Shown here: positions 1-12,342 of the stretch, one piece after another
Layout: each line of letters begins with the position of its first letter
Numbering within the stretch: the stretch's first letter is position 1
Source: Triplophysa rosa
Lineage: Eukaryota > Chordata > Actinopteri > Cypriniformes > Nemacheilidae
Direction of reading: 5' to 3'
DNA: 64,000 nt
Assembly: GCF_024868665.1 (NCBI RefSeq)
Contig: NC_079895.1
Coordinates: 6,641,069 to 6,705,068, forward strand
The notes under the pieces: generated by a model
The model's input: the letters and a program-made list of their open reading frames with translations, nothing else
The model's database searches: none
What the model was told of the DNA's origin: nothing
Translations under genes and position numbers: made by a program

Positions 1-3000
1 CACAACAACACACAAAAGGGGCAGTCATTGCTCTGCTTTAATAAGGGCTGCTCATTTCAATGTACAGAAAAGAAGACGCTACTAAAGCACACGTTAGAGG
101 CTCACAGTATTGAGGCCGTAGGGTGCCATCATCACTCGTGCGGTGCCGTTTTTGGGAGCCGAGAAGAGATGGAGAAACACTTCCGCACGCACCAGGCCTA
201 CCACTGCTCACACTGTGACTTCTCCTGCTCGAATAAAAGCCGCTTTCTGCAGCACAAAAGACAGGGACATCCAGGGAAACAAGAGCTAAGCTGTAGCTTC
301 TGTACTTTCTCCACTCTCAACCCTGTAGAGTACGATCAACACATTGGCCACTTTCATGCCAATGAGAAAACACACCACTGCCCACAGTGCAGCTTTTTGA
401 CGGCTCACAAACGGGTCCTGAAAAGACACATGCTGATGCATACTGGTGAGATATACGTATGTTCTGTTCCAAAATCGAACACACCTCATTTTAGCTAAAT
501 TCAAAGACAACTCATGTATCCTTTGTGGAGAAGGTAATCCCATAATGCATTGCACTAACTTTAGTGTAAAAAATCTCAGATGGCAAATGAGGTGAGAGTA
601 TACTTATGTCATTCAGTACTTAAAATAATCGCTTAGTACGCTTAGTTTGATGTACCAATACGCAAAGAAAACATATTTTCTTGTATATTAACTGTCAATA
701 TATTAAATCATTTAATATATATTACAAAATATATAAAATAAATTGTTAATATATATTACATTATATTGAATACACAAAAAATGCTGCTTTTCATAAATTC
801 AAAATATAAGCACTTGGTTCCAATATATGGAAATGTATTATTTAATATATTGCATTATATTTTCTAGTATAATATTACATATTTTTGTTTACTAACAGTA
901 GGGCTGTCACAATATCACATTTTTACTTGTACATTGTTTTGAGGCCAAATTAATTTCAGATAAAGATATTATCACAATATCTATTGAAAGTTTTTTTAAA
1001 TAAATAAACACAATGTTATTAGTTAAATGCATCTTTAATTTGGTTTATTTTGTGTTTTCTCTTTTTTTTTTGGCCAAAGAATCTCACTCAAAATACAATT
1101 GTAACGAAAGAAAGTTTATAAGAAGTTTGTTGATCTTACAGCAAAATTTCAAATAAATGCTGAATTTTTTAATATATATATATATATATTTAAAATTATA
1201 ATTAAAATATTTATAATGTATATATTGTGACACTTCTAGTTCTTTGGAAAATCCTGAAATTTGAACATTTTGTTTATTGATAAATAGACAGCAAGGCAAC
1301 TCACTTCGGATGAGAGCTAAAATGTGTACATTTTCTGTATAGTTTCTGTATATTTTTCTGTATAGTTCTAAGTTCTTCTGAATTACTAATCATGTATGAA
1401 ATGATTAAACATTATTATTTACAGGAGAAAAGCCCCACAAATGTACGCTGTGTGACTTCAGATGCCGTGATGAGACGTACCTATCCAAACACATGCTGAC
1501 ACACTCCAACGACAAACAGCACATGTGCTCTGAATGTGGATATGTTACGAAATGGAAACATTATCTCAGCGTCCACATGCGTAAGCACACAGGAGATCTG
1601 AGGTATTGTCCCTCACTATTTTTGTAGTAAATATGTTTCCCAGTTACTCAGTTCACTGACCCGTCTCTCATCTCTCTCAGGTACAGATGTAATCAGTGTC
1701 CATATCGTTGCCACCGCATTGACCAACTAAACAGCCATAAACTCCGTCACCAGGAAAAGTCACTGATCTGTGAGATCTGCGCATACTCATGCAAGAGAAA
1801 GACTGAACTGCGCAGGCATATGCAGCTCAAGCACTCCACACATGTAGAAATCCAGCCTCCGGTTTACCAGTGCAAATTCTGTCCTTACTCAACAAAGCAT
1901 CGGCAAGCCCTGCACAGCCACGAGAACTGCAGGCACACCCGTACACGCATGTTCAGCTGCGCACTTTGCCGCTATACTACTTTTAGCAACACAGGCTTGT
2001 TCCTGCACAAAAAGAAAACGCACGGGTATGTGCCCGGAGATGTGGGGTGGCTTGAGAGGTATGCAGAGAAAGAAAAAGAACAAAACTCAACAGATTTGAC
2101 GCAGAACTTTTTCACCAAAACTACAACTCAGACTGCAGATTCAGAATGTAGGGAACGAACTATTAATAGGAAACAAACCAATATCTCTATTAATAATAAT
2201 ATTGAGGATGAAGCAGTAACAGCCGCTACTGGAGAAACCGATAATGTACTTGCAAGAGAAGAGGTGTGTAAGCTTTCTGAAGAACATCAAAGACCCACTG
2301 ACGAAGAACAAAATTGCACTACAATTTTTACATCACAAACAAGCACAGGTAGCACAAAAGTCAGGCTTTTGTCTGCGGAGACTGCAAGCGTAGGAAACAC
2401 AACTTGTGATGCGTCTCATGCATTATTTGTAACCCACCAGAGCTCCCCAGAACCAGCAGCTGAAGACGATAATGATGATACGGCTTACTGTGATGAGCAA
2501 AGTGACTCTGAAAATCTGCCAGCGGTCACACAAACAGAGAATAATAGGCAAGAACCTGAAAATTCTGAAGACTGTCAGTCTGAGATCCCGACTTTCGACT
2601 CATCTGCAGAACCCACAGCTTCAGAGACCTGTCTGCAGCTCATGAGAAGGCAGGATAAAGACCAAGCCAAAGCCCTTGTATTGGAGGGCAAGGTGCAAAT
2701 GCTTGTTGTCCAGACACAGGACAACATGTACCAATGTAGCCACTGCACCTATGTAACCAGAAAGCAGGCAGCTTTAATCCGGCACACCAGATCATCCTGC
2801 CATGTGATAAAAGCAGCACTATGCTGCCAGGACTGCGGCATGAAGTTTAAACAGCAACGTTCTTTGAAAACCCATAGACTGAGGAAGTGCCGGTCACTGC
2901 AAAGGGGGAAAAAGACATTTTCAGACACTTTAAGTAAATCAAAGTTAAGTAATTCAAAAGAAGGCACCCACACTACTATTAGAAGTAATGCAGGATGTTT

Positions 3001-5783
3001 TACTAAGCAACCTGAAATTTCTGAGGTCATTAGAGCGGATTCAATCGAAAGCACTGAAACTGGTCTAGGTGAGGCAGGGGGCTCTGAACATCATGAGATC
3101 TCTGGCTACATTGAAGATGACAGTCGGTACACTTGCAAAGAATGTAATTTTTCCTCTGTCAGAAAAGTCACAATAGATCGTCATTGTGCAACATGCACTG
3201 GAAACGCACATAAAAAAGATCTGTCTCAATTCCGAAAGCAGTTCGAACTGAAGGATAATTCTAGTGAATCTGATTATAATCCTGAAGACGATGGGGAAGA
3301 TTTATCTGAAAGAGATTCAGCAGACGAAGAGACACCTCAAGACCCGAAACCACGCTTCTCATGTTCCAACTGTCCTTTTGTGTGCCATCAGAAGAGAGCT
3401 TTAACAAGCCACGAGATAAAAGGATGTTTGAAACCAGGTGAACTACAATGTCCGCACTGTTCATTTGTGTCCAAATCAGAACGATCTCTAAACCATCACG
3501 TTCAAGGTCACAGAAAGGACAAACATGCTACTAGAGAAAAAACACCCGGCAAACTTCAATGTGAGCTCTGTTCATTCACCTGCAAACAGGAGCGATGCTT
3601 AAAGCAGCACGTTGCAGTGAAACATGATGGAGTTCGACCTCACCAGTGTCGCTTTTGTTCGTTTAGTACGACACGACGGTACCGCCTAGAGGCTCATGAG
3701 TCCATGCATACGGGTGTTGGGAGGCATTGCTGTGAACTGTGCAGCCAAACATTCGGCACCACATCCAGGCTACGTCTGCACCATCAGCGCATCCATGACA
3801 AACAGCCAACGCATTTCTGTTCTTTTTGTGACTACAAAGCGTATAATTTCAATGACATCAGCCGCCACAACCTGAGCTGCCACACTGGTGACCAAAGCCA
3901 CCGTTGCAGCCTGTGCGACGCACGGTTCAGCTCAGACATTGCCCTTAAGCAACACAGCAACCGTGTGCATCCTGTCACGAACAGCTTGTCTTGCGCTCAA
4001 TGCAGCTTTACCTGCAACCGCCAAGCTGATCTCAAAACTCATCTTCAATGTGACCATTCTGACATTAGAAATAGTGCTACGGCAGAGGAATCTGGTCCAG
4101 GTAAACAAAGCAAGAGCTCCATCACATATCAGTGTTTGGTTTGTTCCTTCAGCACCCATAAAAGGCTCCTTCTGGTCCAGCACATGTTAGATGAGCATGA
4201 AGATGGGCCAGCCGCGGAGAAAACTCACAAATGTGATGTCTGTGGTTTCTCCTGCGCACACCAAGTTGTGTTTGATCAACACGTTCGGTCACATGGAGGA
4301 ACCTGCTTGTACAAGTGCACAGAATGCGAGTTTTCCACCAGGAATAAACAGAAGATCACGTGGCACATTCGGACCCATACAGGAGAGAAGCCTTATCGCT
4401 GTGAGAAGTGCAAATATGCATGTGCTGATCCCTCACGATTGAAGGTACAAATCACCATTTCAAGGTTATTATAGTTTACAAAAACTAAAAATATTTAAAC
4501 ATTTATGTAAATCAAATCAAATATCTGCCTAAATATTATTTGAGAAACTCTCAACTAAATGAACTAAATGAAATGAGAAATGTTGCCTCAGTAATGAACT
4601 GAGATGAGTAAAATTATGAAATCAAAATAAATCAAAACCAAAAATAAAATAAAAATATATTCAATGTGTATAACTGTGTAAAAAACGAACTGAAAATAAA
4701 GAAAAATAAATTCAATGTTTATAGCAATGTAAAAAAAAAATTTTTTTTAACTAAAAAAACAACTAAAATTAACATAAAAACAAAAAATATAAGAAGCTAA
4801 TTCAAAATATTAATAAAACTACAATAAAACTGAAAACTTAAACTAAAGAAAATAAAATGACTAAAAATAAAAAAGTTACATGAAATATAAACAAATCATT
4901 CAAAATATTAATAAAGCTACAATAAAAATTAAATGAACTAAATGAAATGACAAATTATGTATCAGCAATAAACTGAAATAAGTTGCAGTTTAGGCACTAA
5001 AATAACAAACAATTCATCAAAACCAAACTTAAACTAAAATAAAGTTAATTCAACTTATATAGCAGCATAAATAATAAAATGACAAAAGCACATTTTGCAC
5101 AATTTAACTAAAATTAACATAAAAAGCTAACTCTGAACTCTGCAGCATTTTGACCTTCAGTTTGAATTAACAAAACAGCTTTTCCTTTTTTGTAGTATCA
5201 TATGAGAATTCACATGGAGGAACGTAAATATCTCTGCCCAGAATGTGGCTACAAATGCAAATGGATCAACCAGCTGAAGTACCACATGACAAAACATACA
5301 GGTATGTATCTGCAGAATAGTAAATCATCTTTACTGTAATGTTGCCAAATTCACAAATGTTTATCCTCCTCAACAGGAGCTAAACCGTACTCATGTGAAG
5401 ACTGCGACTACCGCACCAACCGCGCCGACTCCCTCCGCATCCACCGGGAGACGCGTCACAGAGACATGCGCTCCTTCATTTGTGAGAAGTGCGGCAATGC
5501 TTTTAAGACGCGCTTCCTGCTCAGGAATCACCAGAGAAAGCACAGCGAGGATCGGCCTTACGTTTGCTCCGAATGTCAAAGGACGTTCCGCTGGCCCGCA
5601 GGTCTCCGTCATCACTACCTGTCTCACACTAATCAGCTGCCATTTCACTGCCTCCACTGTCCCTACAGGGCCAAACAGAAATTTCAGGTTGTAAAGCACA
5701 TTCGGAGGCATCACCCCGACCTGCCAGTGCAAGATGGTGTGGGTAAAGACCAAGAGGCTTCTAGCATCACACAAAAGTCATGA
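1..5783 (+). CDS. znf142: Zinc finger protein 142 (5' partial), about 31 C2H2 fingers
   Basis: A poly-zinc-finger nuclear protein, presumably a DNA-binding regulator. Five exons join in frame: 1-445, 1425-1602, 1681-4444, 5196-5301 and 5377-5783. This gives 1299 codons plus TGA. The frame is open at base 1, so the N-terminus lies outside the window. Human ZNF142 is roughly 1690 residues by recollection, so about 400 are missing. I count about 31 CxxC...H...H fingers. A finger-free acidic and Ser/Thr-rich spacer is encoded at about 2070-2700, and a second short acidic one at about 3240-3340. HTGEKP-type linkers span two exon junctions (445/1425 and 4444/5196). The diagnostic segment YVPGDVGWLERYAEKE follows the eleventh finger, and I recognise it as ZNF142. 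Three consecutive fingers (about 2825-3430) end in Cys instead of the last His. The gene converges with plcd4, as in human 2q35. Which DNA it binds cannot be read here. Confidence 0.93.
446..1424 (+). other. znf142 intron, AT-rich with a hAT-like MITE
   Basis: The donor is gtgaga and the acceptor is ttatttacag. The content is very AT-rich, with repeated tatatt and aatata words and a short TA run near 1173-1190. It contains a decayed hAT-like element at 899-1238. I see no coding potential. Confidence 0.85.
899..1238. mobile_element. Decayed hAT-like MITE
   Basis: The left end reads TAGGGCTGTCACAATAT. The right end, reverse-complemented, reads TAGAAGTGTCACAATAT, so 14 of 17 bases match. The length is 340 bp with no ORF. 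TAGGGxTGTCAC ends are typical of non-autonomous hAT elements in fish. I could not find a clean 8-bp target duplication, so this is probably an old insertion. Confidence 0.6.
4445..5195 (+). other. znf142 intron 4, A-rich repeat
   Basis: A low-complexity stretch of ACTAAAATAAAA-type words. A segment containing TTCAAAATATTAATAAA occurs twice, near 4801 and 4898, about 100 bp apart. This suggests a degenerate duplicated repeat. There are no exons. It sits between the donor after the SRLK codons and the acceptor ttttttgtag. Confidence 0.7.
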
Positions 5784-5913
5784 TTAAGAGAAGAAGAGAG
5801 ACAGGAAGGGCAAACTTCTTTTGGGGACATGGAAACAACAGGTGACATATAGACATGCGTTAAAACAGTTTGAACACTAAATTATAGGCATACACTTTTT
5901 ATATTCATTCCTG

Positions 5914-5919
5914 TTTATT
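5914..5919 (-). terminator. Candidate poly(A) signal of plcd4
   Basis: TTTATT on the plus strand reads AATAAA on the minus strand. It lies about 590 bases downstream of the plcd4 stop codon, inside the likely znf142 3' UTR. Cleavage here is inferred only. Confidence 0.4.
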
Positions 5920-6371
5920 CTCTTCCAAAGTAAAAATTGGCATTTTTAAGAAAAAAATGAATTTATGATACATTAGATCTTATTCATGATGTGATATTTA
6001 GCCAGGCATGTTAATACAAAGGGAGAGTAAATTAGTCATTTCACATGTACACTTGCTTTTAGGTCTTTTATAAAAGGCACTGTTACCATGCTTTAGTAAT
6101 TCAGATTATGTGTTGCCTACACCACGGGATGCTTTCTTCCCTACTGTGGATAAAATGTAATTAAAACAAAATGCATTTTATCATGTATTGCTACAATAGA
6201 ATGGTGTACTTTATATTGCATACATTTGACAATTTTACAAGTACAATCTGCATATACAGTATGTGACCTTTTACTACATTTAGTGTAAACAGGCACTACC
6301 AACACCAAGCAAATACTATATCTCAAAAATCAAGGCAACTCCTTTACTTTTTTGTTAATGTAGTATCTGTG

Positions 6372-6377
6372 AATAAA
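6372..6377 (+). terminator. Candidate poly(A) signal of znf142
   Basis: A canonical AATAAA 588 bases after the znf142 stop codon. This is sequence-only inference. No transcript end can be seen here. Confidence 0.45.
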
Positions 6378-6508
6378 TATTGTTTTAGTTTGTGGAGATT
6401 ATTTCCAGCACCTCTTTCCGGTCCTTTAAAGACAACTTTAAAGACTACAGTATATATTTTTGGTAAAGTTTGTGCTGTTAAGAAGTTTGCTTGTGAAAAT
6501 ATCGTTGA

Positions 6509-9500
6509 TCAAACTCCTGAAACTTGGAGCTCTGTGATTTTTATATGAACAAACAGGGAGGATGGACAAATACTTGTTCCGTCTTTTGATAACAGATGAA
6601 CATGACGGTACCCTAGAAAGAGAAGATTTTTTTAACACAGGTTCTATTCTTGTGTTAATTTTATCTGAACACTGTTCTGTACAGGCCTACCTGATTGAAT
6701 AGAAGTAAAAGGAAGTGTGTACTGTCCTATAAAGTCGTTCCTAGACGTTTTATCATAGTCTTCAACTACAAAACGCACCAGTGCGAGCTCAGGGGTGTGG
6801 ATTGTGAATTGAAGAGTTTCATTCCAACATGGATTAAATCCTGTCCAGGTAATAAAAATAGAAAGATCAATGCAAGTAATGCACTCTCATAATTATTTCA
6901 TACCAGCAAGAACAATTTTCATGTCTCTCTTACAGTGACTTGGCACCACTTCTAAGCATTTCTTTACTTCCTCACCATTGTTCTCAATGTATTCGGTCTC
7001 CTGTTTAGCTTGATCCAAAGAAACACCATAAATTTCCACTCTTACAAAAGGGTCTACAATGGACCATTCTTTTTTATTTACTTTAGGAAGCTGTTGGCCG
7101 CTAATAATCTAAAAAACAGAAACATCACAAAAAGAGCAATGAACATATGACATCTCAAACCAGTCAGACAGACGGAATATTATAAAACACTAATACCTTA
7201 ACAGACAATTGTAAAGGGTGATACTCGTCTCGTGAATGTGGATTATCGGGATCAAAGCATCTCTCTCTATTGCGCAGGATCTCAGGTTTTAGAATGTAGC
7301 CGCAGTGGCTGTTCTGACTAAATAGCCCATCATTAAGATCCATTTCCATCCCTGCTGTCTGGAAGTTCAATGCCACTATAAAGCAGAAGTACATTACTTT
7401 ATATTTTTCAAATTAACTTTCCACTTTACGACACATTATCCATGTTTCCTTTCTCTTTACATCTCCTAAAGTGTTGAAAATGTTTTGCTTGCCATGCTCG
7501 TGCTATTTTACGCTGCACTACTCATGACATAATGGGGTTTAATAAGATTACCAATCTGGCATCCTATGTTCCACATGTCCTGTGGGCAGTAATTTGATGA
7601 ATCCGTCCTCATTCCACTTGGATACACTCTGGTCAACTGCCTTGTGTTATGGAGCACAAAATCTCGGCCTGATGTGTGGAAACAGAATTGGAAAATAAAT
7701 ACATTATACCAAATTGTAATTATTCACATATACATGTTTAGTGTATGGGTACTCATTTCGTGGTGAAAAGCTATTATTATATTATTAAGGGTAAAGCAGG
7801 AAAAAAACACAATGAAATACACAAACAACTTCATAAGAGGGCTTTATGGGGGAAAATGTATAATGAAAACATTTATAATGTACCACTTAAATGTACTGGG
7901 CTAATACAAAGAAAGTCTTTCTGACCTGCTTCCTTGGAATATTTGCGGACTTTAGACTCTGAGAATGATGACATCTCATAAGGCTTGGAGGAGATAGAGG
8001 AATGTTCAAAGCCATGGAAGTGTACGCTCTTACAGAACACAAGGTCTGAGAACCCCTTGCATAGATTCTGCTTTGATTTCTACAGAAAGTAAAAAAGAAA
8101 AAAGGTCAAAAACATTGTAAAAAATAGAAAACACAATGTTCAATTTCACAACATTTTACCTTCTCATCTGTTGGTGGGCTCTCTGTTGCTGCGTTGTCCT
8201 TGTTCATTTCTGCGGCCTCATCCTCATCACTTACTTCACCTGTGAGGCTCTCATGTTCAATCTTCTTTCCCTTCAGCAGGATTTTCATCCTAAGTGCCTT
8301 AAAAGAAATAAAGTCATCGACATATCTGCTTCGCATTCTTAAACTTTAAAAATGGATATTTTCTGTAAGCTGGAGAAACAGAAATAAACCGTAAAATAAT
8401 GTCCCACATTTTCTTGTAAATAAGCTGTCTTTTTCCGTAATTTTGTTACCATATATCAAAAATAAACTGTAAAAAAGAAATCTTAAAAAAAAAATTGGCA
8501 GCTGGGGCGCAGAAATAAACTGTAAAATAATGTTTTTCGTAAAAAAATAACGTAAAATAACGTTTTTGTAAAATGACATTTTCCCTGTTTTTCTTGTAAA
8601 TTTGCGGTCTTTCCTGTAATCTTTCGTTTTTTACCGTATTTCAAAAATACATTAAAAACTGTTACATAAAAAACTGTAAAATTCCGTAAAATCACATTTG
8701 TTACAATATTAATGCAAAATAATTGCATAGTTATAGCAATAAATCTTAGAAAAAAAAGATCCAGGTATTTTTTGTTACAATACTTTCTTCTAACCTTATT
8801 TTTATATACAGAGAGAAGTATATGTAAACCAAATTTATAAACACTGTGCATATACTGTATAAGATTATTTTATGTTTTATGTAGTAAAAGTGCCCATTAT
8901 AGTCTATGAGCATAAAAATTCTAAGATTTGTCACATCCAAGATTTCATATGATGGTCATTAAGAACAACAAATCTTCTAAATATTTTTTGCACTACCATT
9001 AAATTCAACTATCAACTATCTCTCATCGTTAACATGTATTAAAGCAATGAATGGCTAACCTGAGCTCACCTCTGGAGAAGGAAGTTCACTGGCGGTTCTG
9101 TTATTCTCTGTGGTTGTCAGTAACATGTCACCCAGGATGTCTCTGAAATATCGAGCCATTACATCCTGCTGCTCGATGCTGCAGTGGTTTTCTATGGATA
9201 ATATGAGCGGATACTCAGACACCTAAAAAAAAAAATGGAAACAAAAAGGATTACACCCGCACAAATTGACATTTTCAGCGTGTGTTTGTGAATTTGTGGG
9301 ACCTTAATGATCACCTTGAAGGCATATTTTGCAATAGTAGCAAGCACATCTTTGAAAAGAATCTTAGATGTGAATGTGTGTCCGTGGTAAACTACAGGCT
9401 CCCCATTCGATCCATTCCAACAGTCCAACTCTACACACCTGCAGCAGCGTTTAAGGGCCCTTTAAAGGTTCAGTCCAGCACAAATAAACAACCACAGTCA

Positions 9501-12319
9501 TGAACAGATAAATCAAAGCATTCTCTATTTACAGGGGTCTTCAAGAGGGGGTCTACCAATGTATGATTTAAAACTAACGTAAATTTACATTTAAAATATA
9601 AAATATAGAAAATTCTACATGGCTCTCCTACACTGTGAAAATAAATTTAATCAAATTATTTGAATTTACTATTTTAAAGGGGTCATATGGCACGAACACG
9701 TGTTTTTCTGTGTCTTTGGTGTATTATAGGTTGCCCATGCATGTATTAGACACGTAAAATTGCAAAAATTAAAGTTTTGGAACAAAAGATGCATTCTATC
9801 TAAAAGCAAATGCTCACCCAGACCTGCCTGAAACACCTCGTGTGACCACACCCCCACAAATCCACATCAGTTTGTGGTATGATTTGACTAAGACCGCCCA
9901 CATGTATACGCAAGTAAGGTGGGCGTACCTGTCAGTACAATTGCTTTGGAACCTGATGTTCCAAATACGGTAAGAGGCGTTACATTTCCGTCACACGCTT
10001 GCAATATTCAACCAATCACTACGCACTGGTGAACTGGCCAATCATAGCACACCTCGCTTTTCAGAGCGATGAGCTTTGTTAAAAATCCGCACCTTTCAGA
10101 GAGGCGGGGCAAAGAGGAGATACAAACAAGCACGGTATGTGGAAAATACAGCGTTTTTGAACCTTAAATCATTTAGACACATTGCATTACATCTAAAACA
10201 AATGATAATATTCGTTTTAGCCGTGTCATTTGACCCCTTTAAATTTTGTTAAAAATGTAAGTTGCTCTATAGTGTTAAGTTGCTCTAACTTCCATATTAC
10301 CATCTTAAACTGAACACTAACTGGATGTACGCCTCAACACTACTGGGCCCTTTTAGTTGATCTTCCATCAGGTATGTGTTGTGGGAGGAGGAGATGTAAT
10401 AATGGGCGAGAGGCTGGTTCATGTCCTGATAGAGACCTTGATGCTCTGGATTGAAGATGGAGCCCTCAGGAGACGTCATGTACATTAAGAAGCCATCGAT
10501 TGACATACAATGATTCATTCTGGCTGTGCAGGAAAACAGGAAGACCCATCATCAATCATTACCCAGCAATGCTGAGTAAATGACCACTTTACTGCTCCCC
10601 CAACCAACATATTTTGGATATCTTCGTTATCTGGTAAACCCATTTCAGGTCCTAACATACTCTACTAACAACATCATGAGTTCTATCAGATGTAGTGAAC
10701 CGATTTTATTTAGATTGTGCCTCTAGAAACAATCCTTACCTGTGTTTGAAGGCTCATATTGATCAATTAGCTGAAGGGCATGTTCATAACTGCTCTCGCC
10801 CTCCAGTTGCTCCTCTCTAAGAAACTCCTCCAGATCACATTGAGAGAGAATCTGTCCATCACTTGAATACTCCTGAAGCAGCTCCAGGACCTCAGTTCTC
10901 TCTGTGAGGGTCTTGTAGAACTCCACAAACTCCTCATGCTCCAGTGTCTCTGACTGAGATTTATCTGCCTTCTGTGAGAGCATGCCAACGATAGGAATCA
11001 AAGAGTTTTGGTGTTATATGGATGCAGGCAACTGTGTGCAGACAAATGATCACCTTGAAAAGATGGCTTGCATGTTCTTCATTCATGTCTATGTTCATCA
11101 TTTTCAGCAGTGTTTTTGTTTCCTTAAAGTTCATCCTGCCGTCTTTGTTTTTGTCTGCTTTGAAAAACCAATCTGAAATCCATCTGAGCAGAAGCAACCG
11201 TTTAGGACAATAGAGCTTCAAGCTCATTTATCAAATCTATTATAATCAGTGTTGGGCAAGTTACTTGGAAAAAGTAATTAATTACTAGTTACTAATTACA
11301 TATTCAATAGTGTAGTTAGATTACAGTACAAATTACTCTCTCCAAAAAGTAATTAATTACTTATTACTAATTACTTTCTATATCCTACATCAACCTTGAT
11401 TAGTTAAGTGATTCAAGGATTGCCATGAAAAAAAATTGTTTTATAAATGATATTGAAAATGATCCAAACATCCCACAAGAGAAGAGGAGATTTTGGGTTT
11501 TAAAAGGCTGAAATTGAGATTTTTGTAACAAGGATACTGGTCATGTTTTGTGTTCTCGTCCATGTTCTCCATGTTCTCCATGAGGGCTCTGATGCCCTGA
11601 ATCCAGGCCTTAGCTTCTTCTGCTGACTCAGCCACAAGGTCCAGGTTTCCCTTGCGTCCACAGAAGACCAGCGTGAAGCAGCGTTCAGCAGGAAACTCAT
11701 CTGCCACGCTGAGGAGGGTCTCTGACTGATGCCCCTCACGAACAGCCTCTACATCACCGATGGAGACTGAAAACAATAAAGAACACAAATACCGTAAAAC
11801 ACAAAATATGGTATAAAATAGATATACATTTCATTTGTCAGTGAAAGATGCTTAATCTGAGGAGGTCAAAAACACTGTTTTAAATTCTGTTTTTATTGTT
11901 AAAGGTTTGTAGTTATTGCAACCATGTTACCAAAAATGTCTAATTATAGAGTTAAAAACCCTGATTTGTGTGATTTCATAAAACAATATCAAAATCTTAT
12001 AAAATGTATTTTTTATACTGTTCCACAAGGGCTTACAGGTTGAATAAGAGTTTATTGCCCAGTTGGATTTATATGCGATAGTCTTGCAGTCCTCCTGTAG
12101 TTTATAGTGACGTTGACGTTTCCACAGACGAGACTTCACTTTCCGCAGAAACATCCCTGCCTTCATGGCCTCAAGGTTTTTATGACCCTCATCACCTGTA
12201 AAAATAACAGCAAGGGTCATACACACCAATCTACGGTGTTTTGAAAAGTAACAATTCTTAACAACATTTATAAGCAAAGAACCATTTACAGACTTACAAC
12301 AACTTTGGGGTGATTCCAT
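6509..12319 (-). CDS. plcd4: Phosphoinositide phospholipase C delta-4 (complete, 748 aa)
   Basis: Hydrolyses PIP2 to IP3 and diacylglycerol in a Ca2+-dependent way at membranes. Fifteen coding exons join in frame (2247 nt): 12298-12319, 12037-12195, 11538-11766, 11054-11183, 10740-10971, 10322-10523, 9315-9459, 9070-9222, 8160-8297, 7926-8079, 7552-7668, 7197-7375, 6976-7108, 6691-6840 and 6509-6612. The order is PH domain (about 15-135), EF-hands (canonical loop [12 protein letters not shown]), X box (about 290-440), acidic linker, Y box (about 495-610) and C2 (about 625-748). The active-site residues of the family are present: H305 and N306 in SSHNTYL, E335 and D337 in CVELDCW, H350 in YHGHT, and Glu in LSIENHC. 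So it should be active. The ATG is the first one after an in-frame stop in the upstream exon. I chose delta-4 over delta-1 from the X-box residues and from the convergent znf142 neighbour. Confidence 0.94.
8340..8700. repeat. Fish AT-rich DNA-element fragment in a plcd4 intron
   Basis: The motif AGAAATAAACTGTAAAATAA, or its one-base variant, recurs near 8379 and 8511. It is surrounded by TTTTACGG and ACCGTA words in both orientations. This resembles a degenerate short inverted-repeat element. The edges are unclear and there is no coding content. Confidence 0.4.
9673..10243. mobile_element. Non-autonomous DNA transposon (TTTAAAGGGGTCA ends)
   Basis: The left end TTTAAAGGGGTCATATGGCA and the reversed right end TTTAAAGGGGTCAAATGACA form terminal inverted repeats of about 20 bp. 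The 571-bp interior has no transposase ORF. It fills most of the plcd4 intron between the exons ending at 10322 and 9459. The family assignment is left open. Confidence 0.65.
11184..11537 (-). other. plcd4 intron with minor-spliceosome-like signals
   Basis: Read on the minus strand, the donor is GTATCCTTG. This matches eight of nine bases of the U12 5' splice-site consensus. About 18 nt before the 3' AG lies GTCCTAAAC, one base off the U12 branch core TCCTTAAC. It separates the PH-domain end from the first EF-hand. The call is weaker than the ddx18 case because of the branch mismatch. The intron also holds a repeat at 11248-11390. Confidence 0.5.
11248..11390. mobile_element. Fragment of a TGTTGGG/AAGTTACTT fish repeat
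   Basis: Begins CAGTGTTGGGCAAGTTACTT and runs through repeated AGTAATTAATTACT palindromic words. The same opening (CAGTGTTGGGGAAAGTTACT) occurs at 63853 to the window end. So these are two members of one dispersed family. Confidence 0.55.
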
Positions 12320-12342
12320 TTTCAACAATGCTTTCAACTTTT

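Larger units (their letters stand above)
5784..6508. other. Convergent 3' UTR region of znf142 and plcd4
   Basis: This 725-bp stretch between two stop codons has no ORF worth calling. Its poly(A)-signal candidates cross. The plus-strand AATAAA lies at 6372-6377 and the minus-strand AATAAA (TTTATT on +) at 5914-5919. If both are used, the transcripts overlap tail to tail by about 450 bases. Confidence 0.6.

Noticed and set aside
6509..12319. plcd1 instead of plcd4
   Set aside because: SDEDEAAEM and KLQEDCKTI resemble delta-1. But the X-box [23 protein letters not shown] region, overall domain spacing and convergence with znf142 favour delta-4. Some doubt remains until a tree is made.
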